This document shows, in pieces, positions 50,538 to 58,860 of a DNA stretch of 64,000 nucleotides (the first letter of the stretch is position 1; every line of letters begins with the position of its first letter). Under the pieces are notes generated by a model. The model was not told the origin of the DNA. It did no database searches and saw nothing but the letters and a program-made list of their open reading frames with translations. Made by a program: the position numbers and the translations under genes. Source of the stretch: an uncultured Alphaproteobacteria bacterium (lineage in GTDB: Bacteria > Pseudomonadota > Alphaproteobacteria > CAAHEQ01 > UBA3637); the NCBI GenBank assembly GCA_934202735.1, contig CAKPYH010000004.1:62001-126000 (forward strand). Reading direction: 5' to 3'.

Positions 50538-52010
50538 TTACTCTATAGACCCTATTTTATCATTATTCGGCGACGTTTTTTCCTTCTTTCGGGTTAAATT
50601 TTCTATTGTTAAACCTAATTCGGCGAGTTTAGCTTTTTCTCTCGCACGTTGTTCCAAAACTTCTTCCCAGTCCAAGCCTTGACCGGCACATTCGGCCTCT
50701 AATGTAGAAAGCCCGATATCCATTCGGATTTGGCAGGCCTGAGCTTCTTTGACCGGGTCAACCCAACCGCGACCTGGACCGATCCACTTACATCTTGTGT
50801 AAGCATAGCGGTTCTCGTAAAAGTCCGGTGCATCAACCAAGCCTTTATTGACTGCTTCTTCCAGCCAAAGCTCATAAACCGGCGTAGCCCAGTAAGTTGA
50901 TAGCCATTGCCGGCGACCGTTAAAGTATCGCCAAGCCTCTAATAAAGCAGAACGGGCGAACGAGTAATTGGTCTTTGAGAAGTCTTTTAACAGCAATTCA
51001 TAAGGAATGTTCAACCCTGTGCCAATATGTCGGAGCAAGTTTTCAACGAAAGCACCATATGCCGAGTTCGGGCGAGACGGGGTAAATGGGGCGACCTTAT
51101 CTCCGGGGAATATCGGGATAATCGAGCCACCCTCTAACTTAACTTGCCAATCTTTTTTGGCATTCAAGTATTCATCGCTTGAACCACCGAACAGTTCGTT
51201 TAAACCTTCATTATCCATTGGTGTTTCTATAAATGCGGCGATCATCGCGTTGACAATTGCGGCTTGAAGCTCAGATCGTTCATAATGATCCAACATTTTG
51301 AACATCGGCATTATGGAGCTCAGAACAGGTTTCCCACGGGATTAACCGATACGGTTGATGTCGTGAACGTGTAGAACTCGTCTCCGGCCAAAACTCGTGG
51401 TTGCCGGAATACGCTCCCAAGACTTTAGGTCTGTCCAAAAGTCGCCCGGGTGGTCCTTTTGAATATAGTAGGCAATCGGTGCGCCATACTGATCAATTTC
51501 AATACCACCGCGGAGGGTCTTGCTATCCGTTTGACCGTTTGGATTTGAGAGCCGGTCCGGTTCCACCAATTGAATTGCGGTAGAGAACGGTCGATCTTTC
51601 AGCCAAAGTGGTATGGCCAAAGCCTCACCATTAATCAGGCAAGATTTGAAAACTTGTGTTGTTAGGCCATGAAAAGTTAAGGACTTGGCCGCATCACATT
51701 CAAAAGTTTCGGACCAGGATCGCCATAAACTTTCAACATGTGCCTGCCATTCTTCTTCCCATTCCTTGGTTTTGCCCAGTAGCCGATAGTCAGACTTGGC
51801 CGATAAACGAAACCCGGTGCCGACAATGTTGTCGGACAAGGTTTGCATAGCACCGGCGGCAATTCCATGATTACGCGTTAAGTCACGCGACCGGGCAACG
51901 ATCGTGTCCAATTCCGGTAGTAAGTCGCTGTCGGCTGAACCGCGGCCCGGTAGCCATGAGGCAATTTCTCGCAAAGTTTGCGAAGCTGCTTTGTGTGATG
52001 TGTCTGTCAT
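50538..52010 (-). pseudogene. Lambda-family portal protein with an internal stop
   Basis: Portal gene read in one frame from ATG 52010 (after GGATAAAATA) to 50538. N-terminal half: SWLPGRGSADSDLLPELDTI, ARSRDLTRNHGIAAGAMQTL, HVHDINRIG. A TAA at 51342-51344 interrupts it; the same frame continues SRGKPVLSSIMPMFKMLDHY and ERSELQAAIVNAMIAAFIET. Relatives have Gln at this place (R.GQxRGxPxL), so CAA probably became TAA. Without suppression no complete portal can be made. Confidence 0.85.
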
Positions 52011-52023
52011 TATTTTATCCAAT

Positions 52024-52050
52024 AAAAAAGCCAGGTACAAAGCCCGACTT
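52024..52050 (-). terminator. Terminator of the PRTase-like cassette
   Basis: Minus strand stem AAGUCGGG/CCUGGCUU (two G-U pairs), seven-base loop, then U run. It is 14 bases before the portal start codon. Sequence is a degenerate relative of the helicase-cassette terminator. Confidence 0.65.
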
Positions 52051-52099
52051 TTCATTAATTATTTTAAAAATTAAAACCAGTTATCCATCTGAGGATAAT

Positions 52100-53326
52100 T
52101 TATTGTTTTTGACGCATTCTTTGAAGTAGCATCATCTTATTTGGCGTATCTTGTAATGTACTAATAAAAAAGTTTCTAAACGCAGTAACATCTTCTTGTT
52201 TTGGAGTAAATAATTTCCAAATATGATTTTTTAACATAAGATTTGAATCCCGTGCCGCAGGCTTCATATGAGTATTGTTATACAAATTAAGACCTATGCG
52301 CTCCGCATAGTACTCACTTCTTATAATAGATCCGACAAAATCATTTACAGAAGGATGGCGATAGCTTTTTGATTTTAAATAACGTACATAATCAATACCT
52401 GATTTTTTTAAGTGTTCAATGGCGTGTTCCAATAACTTATGCCCCGGATAATTGAAAGGTGTCATAAAATCAAATTTACTTAAATCAAACCGCTGTTCTT
52501 TTTCACCTACAGAAAAACGATAATAATTAATCCAATTATATTGAATCGCCCCACATAAAAAATTCAAATCAGTGTTTTTCATTTTTTCGGTAAACCAATC
52601 CATCGTCTTTCCTGTACCAACATTATCATCAAGCAACACAACAGATTTTGCTTGAGCTAATTTTTCAGGGTTAGACATTAAATCAAAAAAATCATTTTTC
52701 TGACTTAATAGCGCTAACTCTTTTTCATCTTTTATGTATGTACTTTTTAAAAAATTACTATATTCCGCTCCATACATTGATTTCAAAAAAGGTCCAATAT
52801 ACAGGGAACCATATCCAGGCGTAATGATATGCGCATTATCCGATAAAGATAAATTTTGACAACAAATATACAATAAAGCCTTATTATCCAACTCAATAGC
52901 TCTCTCAGCTGACATTTTATTACCAGCGGGTAAAGTATCTTTTGACGGGACTATATCATTTTTTGAAAAAATACGAATGATGTTAGTTGCATCATCTTCT
53001 AAACATCGTTTGCTCTTTTCGTATTCGTCAGAATTACTTTTATTTATGATATATTCAGGCAAGTTTGCATAATACACTTTTGCAGAACAATTCAGCATAT
53101 TTTCAAGAATCATAAAGTTTCGCTTACTTGGTTCCCGGGTCAGAAACTTCTTTAGACATTCTCGTCTATTTGAAAGTTCGGTTGCGGTTTTTGGTTCATA
53201 ATAACCAGAAGACCTTGAAAGGTATTCTTTTTCCGAAATCGGCGTGACAAAACTTTCTAAACCGACCACATCTTGTAAAGTCATAATCCCTAATACGTCA
53301 AATTCAGAAAGCTCTAATTGTTCCAT
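52100..53326 (-). CDS. Phosphoribosyltransferase-like protein (cassette)
   Basis: A 408-residue protein. Around 225-237 it has SVVLLDDNVGTGKTMDWF, the PRPP-binding loop pattern of type I phosphoribosyltransferases (DDxxxTGxT), preceded by a helical N-terminal domain and followed by LCGAIQYNWINYYRFSVGEK. The rest is not recognised. Part of a two-gene cassette with 53338-53958. PRTase-like domains of this kind are reported in bacterial conflict systems; the substrate here is unknown. Confidence 0.65.
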   Translation of the reverse strand: MEQLELSEFDVLGIMTLQDVVGLESFVTPISEKEYLSRSSGYYEPKTATELSNRRECLKKFLTREPSKRNFMILENMLNCSAKVYYANLPEYIINKSNSDEYEKSKRCLEDDATNIIRIFSKNDIVPSKDTLPAGNKMSAERAIELDNKALLYICCQNLSLSDNAHIITPGYGSLYIGPFLKSMYGAEYSNFLKSTYIKDEKELALLSQKNDFFDLMSNPEKLAQAKSVVLLDDNVGTGKTMDWFTEKMKNTDLNFLCGAIQYNWINYYRFSVGEKEQRFDLSKFDFMTPFNYPGHKLLEHAIEHLKKSGIDYVRYLKSKSYRHPSVNDFVGSIIRSEYYAERIGLNLYNNTHMKPAARDSNLMLKNHIWKLFTPKQEDVTAFRNFFISTLQDTPNKMMLLQRMRQKQ

Positions 53327-53337
53327 ACAAATAGCCT

Positions 53338-53958
53338 TTATTTCATTTGTTTTAAAAAATGAACTAAACTATTCAATTGTTTTTCAAACTCATATCTTGT
53401 AAAAACAGTCTCTGTCTTAGCCTCTTTCCCAATAGAATGTAAAATATAACGATCAACTTTTTCCAGCGCTTGGCGATAAAGTGGATTTTGAAGGGCAGAA
53501 ATATAAACTTCATCAACTAAATCATCATATTCAACGCTGTGGCGATTTATTTTTTCCCCTTGCCAAAAAACCTCGCCCGTTTCTTTCCAGTCATAAGAAG
53601 ATGCATTTTGAATATAAACAGCATCTAACCCCGTATAGGAAAAAACATATTTTTGCACTTGGGGCTCTGGAAATTTAATTCCTTGAAAAAAAGATTCGAT
53701 ACTGTGCAACTGCTCTCCCCTCAATTCAAACTCGTAAGGGAATAAGTTAGACAGCAATTTTGACAGCGGATTTTTTAATTTATAGCCAACGTTAATCCAT
53801 GAATCGCAAACAGGTATAATGTTGTTTTCTTCGTCTTCCAAAGGAAAACCGTCACAAAAAGCTTTATCATGAACGTATGTAATTTCTTTTTGAGAAAAAG
53901 CATAATTTTTCTTAAACTCTTGAAACAAGCGCAGTTCTTTTTGAATACTTCTTTTCAT
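53338..53958 (-). CDS. Unknown partner of the PRTase-like protein
   Basis: A 206-residue acidic and aromatic-rich protein: EKNYAFSQKEITYVHDKAFC-like start (KKNYAFSQKEITYV), DSWINVGYKLKNPLSKLLSN, VFSYTGLDAVYIQNASSYDW. No family recognised, no membrane segment. Eleven bases before the PRTase-like gene, so they form an operon with the promoter at 53977-54005. Confidence 0.6.
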   Translation of the reverse strand: MKRSIQKELRLFQEFKKNYAFSQKEITYVHDKAFCDGFPLEDEENNIIPVCDSWINVGYKLKNPLSKLLSNLFPYEFELRGEQLHSIESFFQGIKFPEPQVQKYVFSYTGLDAVYIQNASSYDWKETGEVFWQGEKINRHSVEYDDLVDEVYISALQNPLYRQALEKVDRYILHSIGKEAKTETVFTRYEFEKQLNSLVHFLKQMK

Positions 53959-53976
53959 TTTTCCTCCATTTTCTTC

Positions 53977-54005
53977 ATTCTAACTTATCTAATCTTTTTT
54001 CTCAA
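53977..54005 (-). promoter_or_regulatory. Promoter of the PRTase-like cassette
   Basis: Minus strand: -35 TTGAGA (54000-54005), 17-bp spacer, -10 TAGAAT (53977-53982). About 40 bases after the gpW stop. Confidence 0.6.
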
Positions 54006-54045
54006 GAAAAATTTCAGTTTTCAAAAGAAAAACTTGTAATAAATT

Positions 54046-54282
54046 TTAAAAACTCGCTTTCAAAATCCTCCGACGACAGGTTGCTGAGCCTTCGACTGCC
54101 GCAATTTGTGATTTAAGAGAACTGATATAACTTTCAAGGGCCGTCCGGCTGGTTTGATTGTAAGTGGTGGAACCGAAATTCCCGACACTGACCGAGACTT
54201 CCTTTTCACCGATCATCAATTTATGGTAGGCTTCTTCGGCCTCAGCCAGCCTGGTTTTCAAGGTTTCTACCTTTATAGCCAT
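54046..54282 (-). CDS. gpW-like head-tail joining protein
   Basis: A 78-residue protein of the gpW family that plugs the portal-proximal connector: KTRLAEAEEAYHKLMIGEKE, VSVGNFGSTTYNQTSRTALE, SYISSLKSQIAAVEG. The position between terminase and portal is standard. The last 13 residues (SATCRRRILKASF) are additional compared with the family and may reflect the cassette junction. Confidence 0.83.
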   Translation of the reverse strand: MAIKVETLKTRLAEAEEAYHKLMIGEKEVSVSVGNFGSTTYNQTSRTALESYISSLKSQIAAVEGSATCRRRILKASF

Positions 54283-54890
54283 GGATCATTTACCTTTGTT
54301 GGTTGAATTTGAATGAATTTCGGTTGTTTTTTAATCTTTATCTTTTCGCTTGTTTGGGTCGGTATAGCCGATTCAAGCTCTTGCCAGCCGCGCTCGGATA
54401 TCCGATCAAGACCATATATCGCCGCACCGGCACGCGCATAAACGCGGCAGTCCAACGCTTCGTTTCTTCGAGCCGGGTCCTTTTCCCAGACCGATTTTGG
54501 ATAACCGTTGGTCACCTTGACTACCTGGCGTTCGGCCGTCAGTTGTTTGAAATACTTCTCAGCGTATGCCGGGAAGTGACAGCGGCCGAACTGCGAGGCA
54601 TCTTCGCCCACACGTTCTATCTTCAGCCACCGGTAAAGCTCGGTTTTGATAACCGGACCGGACACGTTCCACACCTTCAGGCCTTTCTTTTTCGTATCAG
54701 CCTTTAAAGTGGACAGGATCATCGCGGTGTCGCGGCTTTGACCTTTGATGGCGACAACAGTCCTTGGCGCATTGGCCCGGGCACCATTGCCACCCCAAGC
54801 AGCCTGATTAAACGGACGGACAAACAAATACACATCTTGCGGGACATAAATGGTATTGAGTTTGATGTATATCCGATTTTCAAAATTCAA
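54273..54890 (-). pseudogene. Terminase large subunit (GpA type), C-terminal fragment
   Basis: About 205 residues that match the end of GpA-type terminases: RTVVAIKGQSRDT, GRCHFPAYAEKYFKQLTAER, YPKSVWEKDPARRNEALDCR. GpA is about 600 residues or more; the ATPase and most of the nuclease domain are missing. The first 40 residues before AIKGQS are only partly alike, and sequence upstream of 54890 is a GNAT-NUDIX cassette. DNA packaging from this gene is impossible. Confidence 0.8.
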
Positions 54891-54930
54891 ACAAATTAAT
54901 AAAAATCCTATTAGACAAGGATTAAAGTCT

Positions 54931-55329
54931 TTATTTCTTTAACCGCATGGCATTAGGAATCTGTTGAAAACCAAACTTTTTATAAAAATTCGGCAAACAT
55001 GGGTTCTTTGGATCATAGAACAAACTAACCGTGGCAAAATTTTGCGCTTTAACATACTTAATGATTTCTTTCATCAAGATCGTTCCAATGCCTTGCCCAT
55101 GATAATTTGGATGAACCACAACATCATAAATCATACACATTTCTGAATCATCTACACATCGGGCAAAGCCTACAGTTTTTCTTCCATCCAATACAGACAC
55201 CATAAAGGTAGATTGCTTTTTGACTACAGGCCATTGATCCGGACGATAGTTTCCCCACTTCAATAAGGAATGGATTTCGTCTATATCTTTTGTGTTAATG
55301 CGTTTTCCAATTTTAACTGATTTTTTCAT
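54931..55329 (-). CDS. GNAT acetyltransferase
   Basis: A 132-residue GNAT protein: KTVGFARCVDDSEMCMIYDV, VVHPNYHGQGIGTILMKEII (acetyl-CoA loop GQGIG), ATVSLFYDPKNPCLPNFYKK, FGFQQIPNAMRLKK. Resembles YitI/aminoglycoside-like small GNATs. Start at 55329 follows AAGGAG and overlaps the NUDIX stop. Confidence 0.88.
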   Translation of the reverse strand: MKKSVKIGKRINTKDIDEIHSLLKWGNYRPDQWPVVKKQSTFMVSVLDGRKTVGFARCVDDSEMCMIYDVVVHPNYHGQGIGTILMKEIIKYVKAQNFATVSLFYDPKNPCLPNFYKKFGFQQIPNAMRLKK

Positions 55330-55748
55330 TTTAACCACTCCTTGCATGGGTTGCTCTGTTTTAAAATGTCTTTTAAGAAGTCATCAAATCTATTATCACA
55401 ATTAGTAGCCCATCCGTACTCTGAATGTTCAGGACTTAGAGTTATCGTAGGCTCGCTTGATAATATTATTTCATAATTAAACTGAATATCATGTTTAATC
55501 CTATCTGTTTTAGAAATCTCTTCCGACACTCCTATTAACTTTACTTCTTTTTTGGAAATATCAAGGTCAACTTCCTCTTTCAATTCACGTTTAAGTGCTG
55601 AACATAAACTTTCTCCAGTTTTAACACCACCACCGGGAAATTCCCAAACATTTGGTAAAAAGTTATCTGCGGGGGATCGTTTTACAAGTAGAACTGTACC
55701 ATTGTAAATGATTAATGCACAAACAGATAGTTTTATTTCTTCATTCAT
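55326..55748 (-). CDS. NUDIX hydrolase
   Basis: About 140 residues from ATG 55748 (after GAGGGGG): VCALIIYNGTVLLVKRSP, EFPGGGVKTGESLCSALKRE, LKEEVDLD completes the NUDIX box. The frame is open a further 22 codons upstream (FKLTVQQLKEINEKGLEG), which looks like the remnant of another protein. Translationally coupled to the GNAT gene. Confidence 0.85.
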   Translation of the reverse strand: MNEEIKLSVCALIIYNGTVLLVKRSPADNFLPNVWEFPGGGVKTGESLCSALKRELKEEVDLDISKKEVKLIGVSEEISKTDRIKHDIQFNYEIILSSEPTITLSPEHSEYGWATNCDNRFDDFLKDILKQSNPCKEWLK

Positions 55749-55832
55749 TAGATTAACCCCCTCTAATCCTTTTTCGTTTATCTCTTTTAACTGTTGCACC
55801 GTTAATTTGAACAAAGCCCGACGATCCCAACG

Positions 55833-56167
55833 TTAAAAAACTTTTTTGATTTCGATACCGACTACTCCAAATTTATTTTGGGCTGCTGGTTTATAAAATT
55901 CCTCCAACACCCTCAACAATTCTTCTTTTGAAGAAACACCTGCTCGATTAGGCTGAATAATGCTACATAACTCATCAAAATTTCGAGCGTGGTATAAATT
56001 TTTTACAACTGCAGTAAAAGTATCGTTAGAATTTGAGGCATTGGCAAAAATGATGTTATCTCCAACCTTGATTTTTTACGCTTTTCATCAAAAAGACGCA
56101 ATTCTATAGTTTTACTACCTGATTTTAACAAATTATAATATTTTGTTTTAACATTCATGCTATGCAT
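55833..56167 (-). pseudogene. ASCH-domain protein with a frameshift
   Basis: From ATG 56167 (after AAGGAG) the frame reads NVKTKYYNLLKSGSKTIELR, LFDEKRKK, then within a run of six A (56072-56077) the ASCH sequence moves to the next frame: IKVGDNIIFANASNSNDTFT, AVVKNLYHARNFDELCSIIQ, ending GVVGIEIKKVF at 55833. One added A would restore a normal 110-residue ASCH protein with the xLxxGxKTIELR and VGDxIxF motifs. Either a recent loss or a site of phase variation. Confidence 0.72.
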
Positions 56168-56178
56168 TATATTTCTCC

Positions 56179-56754
56179 TTGCATAATAAAAAAATAAAAG
56201 TTATACTATCTATGTATAGCAAAAGGAGAAAAAATACGCAAATAAAAACTTATAAATCTTTTCACTCTGAACACAGTCTTTTATACAAAGATATGTTGGA
56301 TTTAACATTGTCCATTAACAAGACTTACCCGAGATATACCGCTTGGTATAATAATACTTTTATTCCAGGATTAAAAAAGAATGAACGAATGTATATTGTC
56401 GCTTTAGACGATCAAAATATCCTTGCAGGCTGTATTTTTGCAAAAAATACACCAGATGAAAAAAAGATATGTACCTTATTCGTTAATCCTTTGTTCAAAC
56501 GTCAAGGTATCGGAAAAAAGCTTTTAGAAACTGCCATAAAAGAACTAGGAGAACTACCTTTAATCACCGTATCTAGCAGAAATATTTCCCAATTAAAACC
56601 TTTATTAGATCATTTTGGTTTTCATTTATCCGCTACCAAAAAGGGAATATATGGCCAAAATGATACAGAGTTTTATTTTAATGATAAAAAAGCAGATTTA
56701 ATACAAAAAGGATTACTTCCAATTCTTATTCAACAAATGCAACACTCAAGATAA
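56179..56754 (+). CDS. GNAT acetyltransferase with unusual start
   Basis: A GNAT protein: IVALDDQNILAGCIFAKNTP, CTLFVNPLFKRQGIGKKLLE (acetyl-CoA loop RQGIGK), LKPLLDHFGFHLSATKKGIY. The start is unclear. TTG 56179 and ATG 56212 lack ribosome sites; the only good one, AAAAGGAG at 56220-56227, is followed by ACG rather than ATG, so the original ATG may have been lost. Divergent from the ASCH gene. Confidence 0.75.
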   Translation: MHNKKIKVILSMYSKRRKNTQIKTYKSFHSEHSLLYKDMLDLTLSINKTYPRYTAWYNNTFIPGLKKNERMYIVALDDQNILAGCIFAKNTPDEKKICTLFVNPLFKRQGIGKKLLETAIKELGELPLITVSSRNISQLKPLLDHFGFHLSATKKGIYGQNDTEFYFNDKKADLIQKGLLPILIQQMQHSR

Positions 56755-56901
56755 CTGTGTTAAGTCATTTTATGTTGGCAACATTTTTGCGTGTTTTGTT
56801 GCACCGTTAAATGGACAATGTGGTTTCTTTCTTTCATTAAATGTATGCGAAAAACGCCACCAACCGACGGATAATAAAAATATGGTTTCTTTTTCAATAA
56901 A

Positions 56902-57624
56902 CTATCCCCTAATTCCTAACAGGACAAAAGGAGTTGCATTATTAGGTGATAATTTATCCCTTTCTATCCAAACTGCACCATTTGAATCCAATCCATCCCC
57001 TTTTTGGGATGGCTTCCCCGCTATCATACAATCATACAGGATGCCAAAATGTTGCATAACGCCCTGTTCCCCGCTTTCTTTTGTAAAATCTGAAAAAATA
57101 ACCTCTTTCTTCCTTTTGTTGCGAACAGAACACAACATGCAATTTGTTTCCTCCCTAATTTCACGAGCAACCGTTTGTTCGGGACTTTCACCTATTTCCG
57201 GACTACCGCCGGGCAAGTCATAAAGCCCTGTATATGGCCCCCGCGCCTTCCGAATCACCAATACCTTATTTTGTTGCATAATGACACCGTAAACACCCCG
57301 ATGTGTTCGCGTTACACGGCGATCACGTATAAGAAGATGGGCCTTTCCCTGCTCCAATTTATACAGATAATTTTCTATTTTTTGATTGCGATAAATTTTA
57401 TGATTTGCTACCGTAATTAACACATTTTCCCCTTCTTTTTGGCGCCTTAAAATAGCGATACAGTCAGCATGACATGTTTGTCCGGAAATTTTTCCCAAAA
57501 TATAAACAGGAATTTTTGACTTATTTTTTTCCAAAAGACACCCTTGATAAACCTTTGATGATTTTTTTTCTACCTGATGAATGACAATTTTTTGTCCTAA
57601 ATAATGGGTTGGAATATGATCCAT
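56902..57624 (-). CDS. NUDIX hydrolase with an N-terminal extension
   Basis: A 240-residue protein. C-terminal 140 residues: GVYGVIMQQNKVLVIRKARG, LYDLPGGSPEIGESPEQTVA and REIREETNC form the NUDIX box. The N-terminal 95 residues (KIVIHQVEKKSSKVYQGCLL, GQTCHADCIAILRRQ, ITVANHKIYRNQKIENYL) are not recognised and contain Cys/His that could bind metal. Own consensus-like promoter. Last accessory gene before tRNA-Lys. Confidence 0.82.
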   Translation of the reverse strand: MDHIPTHYLGQKIVIHQVEKKSSKVYQGCLLEKNKSKIPVYILGKISGQTCHADCIAILRRQKEGENVLITVANHKIYRNQKIENYLYKLEQGKAHLLIRDRRVTRTHRGVYGVIMQQNKVLVIRKARGPYTGLYDLPGGSPEIGESPEQTVAREIREETNCMLCSVRNKRKKEVIFSDFTKESGEQGVMQHFGILYDCMIAGKPSQKGDGLDSNGAVWIERDKLSPNNATPFVLLGIRG

Positions 57625-57667
57625 ACCTACTCTCCTTTACAATCAACATAATTGTTTAATAACCCAA

Positions 57668-57696
57668 ATTTTAAAATACAAAAATTTGATTGTCAA
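57668..57696 (-). promoter_or_regulatory. Promoter of the terminal NUDIX gene
   Basis: Minus strand: -35 TTGACA (57691-57696), 17-bp spacer, -10 TAAAAT (57668-57673). The remaining stretch to 57890 is AT-rich with no gene that I can support. Confidence 0.72.
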
Positions 57697-57892
57697 ATCT
57701 TTTTTAATTAATTGGTTTGCAGTCATTTTTAACTTTGATGTAGAATAATTTCATTCCCAAAAGAATTAGTTGAGGAATTAGTGAAGTAATAAAATCAAGC
57801 ACTTTTAAGATGATGAGTTAGATTGTTAGCGAAAATGGGTGCTTTTTGTGTTGAGTCCAATCGAACCAGCTTAAATGCTTGTAAATAAAAGA

Positions 57893-57916
57893 AAAAGTCG
57901 CCTTTAAGGGCGACTT
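57893..57916 (-). terminator. Terminator after tRNA-Lys
   Basis: Stem AAGTCGCC/GGCGACTT (57895-57902 and 57109-like partner 57909-57916) with a six-base loop, then T run on the minus strand, eight bases past the tRNA 3' end. Confidence 0.8.
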
Positions 57917-57924
57917 ATTCAAAA

Positions 57925-58000
57925 TGGTGAGCGTGCTGGGATTCGAACCCAGGGCCACCTGATTAAAAGTCAGGTGCTCTACCAGCTGAGCTACACACTC
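57925..58000 (-). tRNA. tRNA-Lys (anticodon UUU)
   Basis: Reverse complement gives a full cloverleaf: acceptor GAGTGTG with CACGCTC (one G-U), D-arm GCTC/GAGC, anticodon arm CCTGA-CTTTTAA-TCAGG with anticodon TTT, T-arm CTGGG-TTCGAAT-CCCAG, and encoded CCA. Its 3' end faces the accessory region and the prophage, the usual side for integration, but no partial copy was found on the far side. Confidence 0.96.
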
Positions 58001-58103
58001 ATAAACAAATCGTTTGGAAGTATAACAAAAGTTCCCGGCCTTGTCAAGTAGTTTTTTATCTTTTTATCATATTTTTTTAAAGACCGAACAAATTTGGAAA
58101 AAC

Positions 58104-58132
58104 TTGCCTTTTGATTCAAACGATGATATAGT
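58104..58132 (+). promoter_or_regulatory. Sigma70-type promoter for the TraX-like gene
   Basis: -35 TTGCCT (58104-58109), 17-bp spacer, -10 TATAGT (58127-58132), 20 bases before the start codon. Confidence 0.6.
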
Positions 58133-58152
58133 ACCCGACATGAAAGGACACT

Positions 58153-58836
58153 ATGCCCGCATTTCGTAGACTTACCATTCCTGTTGACGTGGCCAAGATA
58201 TTTGCCTTGATTGCCATGACGGCCGATCATGCCCCGAAAGTATTAGCTCTACCCGGGATTATCAATGACACCTTGGGTCGTATGGCTTTCCCGTTGTTTG
58301 CTTTTTTGATTATTCAAAATTACTGTCGGACACATGCTTTTTGGAAATACGCGGTGCGATTGGGGATATTTGGTGTGATGACCAGCCTGATTGTAACCCC
58401 GTTTGATGGTACGTTCAAGAATGTTTTATTTACCTTTTTATGGGGTCTTACATTCTTGGCCGCTACCGAACATATATGTCGGCGAATCCGGTCGTTCGTT
58501 TGGCAGGCTTATTGGCTGAGTGGTATTTTATTGGCCTTGATGCCGTTGATTTTAATGTCGGATTACGGTCTGTGCGGCTTTTCGTTTTTGTTGGCTTTGT
58601 ATGCGTATCGGAGCCTTCCTAACCGAATCAACACAGTGGCCGTATTTTTAACCGCCGCTTTCTTAAACATATCGGGAATCGTACCGGTAGCCGTTACCTT
58701 GATTACTGTCGCCGGATTGATCTACAGGGTCCGTTTGCAGGGAGGCAGCCGCTTGATCCGATGGTGGGGATTTTATGCGTACTATCCCTTGCATTTAGTC
58801 ATTTTATATGCCATCCGCACATGGTGTGGCGGTTAG
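58153..58836 (+). CDS. TraX-like membrane protein
   Basis: A 227-residue integral membrane protein with about seven hydrophobic segments. VDVAKIFALIAMTADHAPKV, GRMAFPLFAFLIIQN and the C-terminal YAYYPLHLVILYAIR match the TraX family (first known as the F-pilin acetylase and widespread as chromosomal acyltransferase-like proteins). No conjugation genes nearby, so it is a chromosomal member. Followed 24 bases later by the lipoprotein gene. Confidence 0.85.
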   Translation: MPAFRRLTIPVDVAKIFALIAMTADHAPKVLALPGIINDTLGRMAFPLFAFLIIQNYCRTHAFWKYAVRLGIFGVMTSLIVTPFDGTFKNVLFTFLWGLTFLAATEHICRRIRSFVWQAYWLSGILLALMPLILMSDYGLCGFSFLLALYAYRSLPNRINTVAVFLTAAFLNISGIVPVAVTLITVAGLIYRVRLQGGSRLIRWWGFYAYYPLHLVILYAIRTWCGG

Positions 58837-58860
58837 CGAAAACACGAAAGGAGAAAAATC

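Larger units (their letters stand above)
25500..54890 (-). mobile_element. Decayed lambda-type prophage late region with accessory cassettes
   Basis: The late genes of a siphophage run in the usual order on the minus strand from the terminase end (54890) to Rz/Rz1 (25500). No integrase, repressor, replication, capsid or decoration gene is seen. The terminase, portal, protease, a tail protein and the tape measure are truncated or interrupted. AT-rich accessory genes sit in most junctions between phage genes, most with their own promoter. No direct repeat that would mark attachment sites was found at the edges. Confidence 0.85.

Noticed and set aside
33245..52010. Genetic code change with stops read as Gln throughout the phage
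   Set aside because: Other phage genes end properly at TAA and TAG, and true frameshifts are also present, so decay explains the data better.
25500..54890. A functional tailocin or gene transfer agent
   Set aside because: The tape measure and a tail protein are frameshifted, portal and terminase are broken, and capsid genes are missing.
3821..57624. Integron-like cassette array
   Set aside because: No integron integrase and no recurring attC-like inverted-repeat sites between cassettes; cassettes have individual promoters, unlike integron cassettes.
25389..57925. Prophage attachment sites formed by tRNA-Lys
   Set aside because: No copy of the tRNA 3' end was found near 25.4 kb or elsewhere in the window, and no integrase gene is present.
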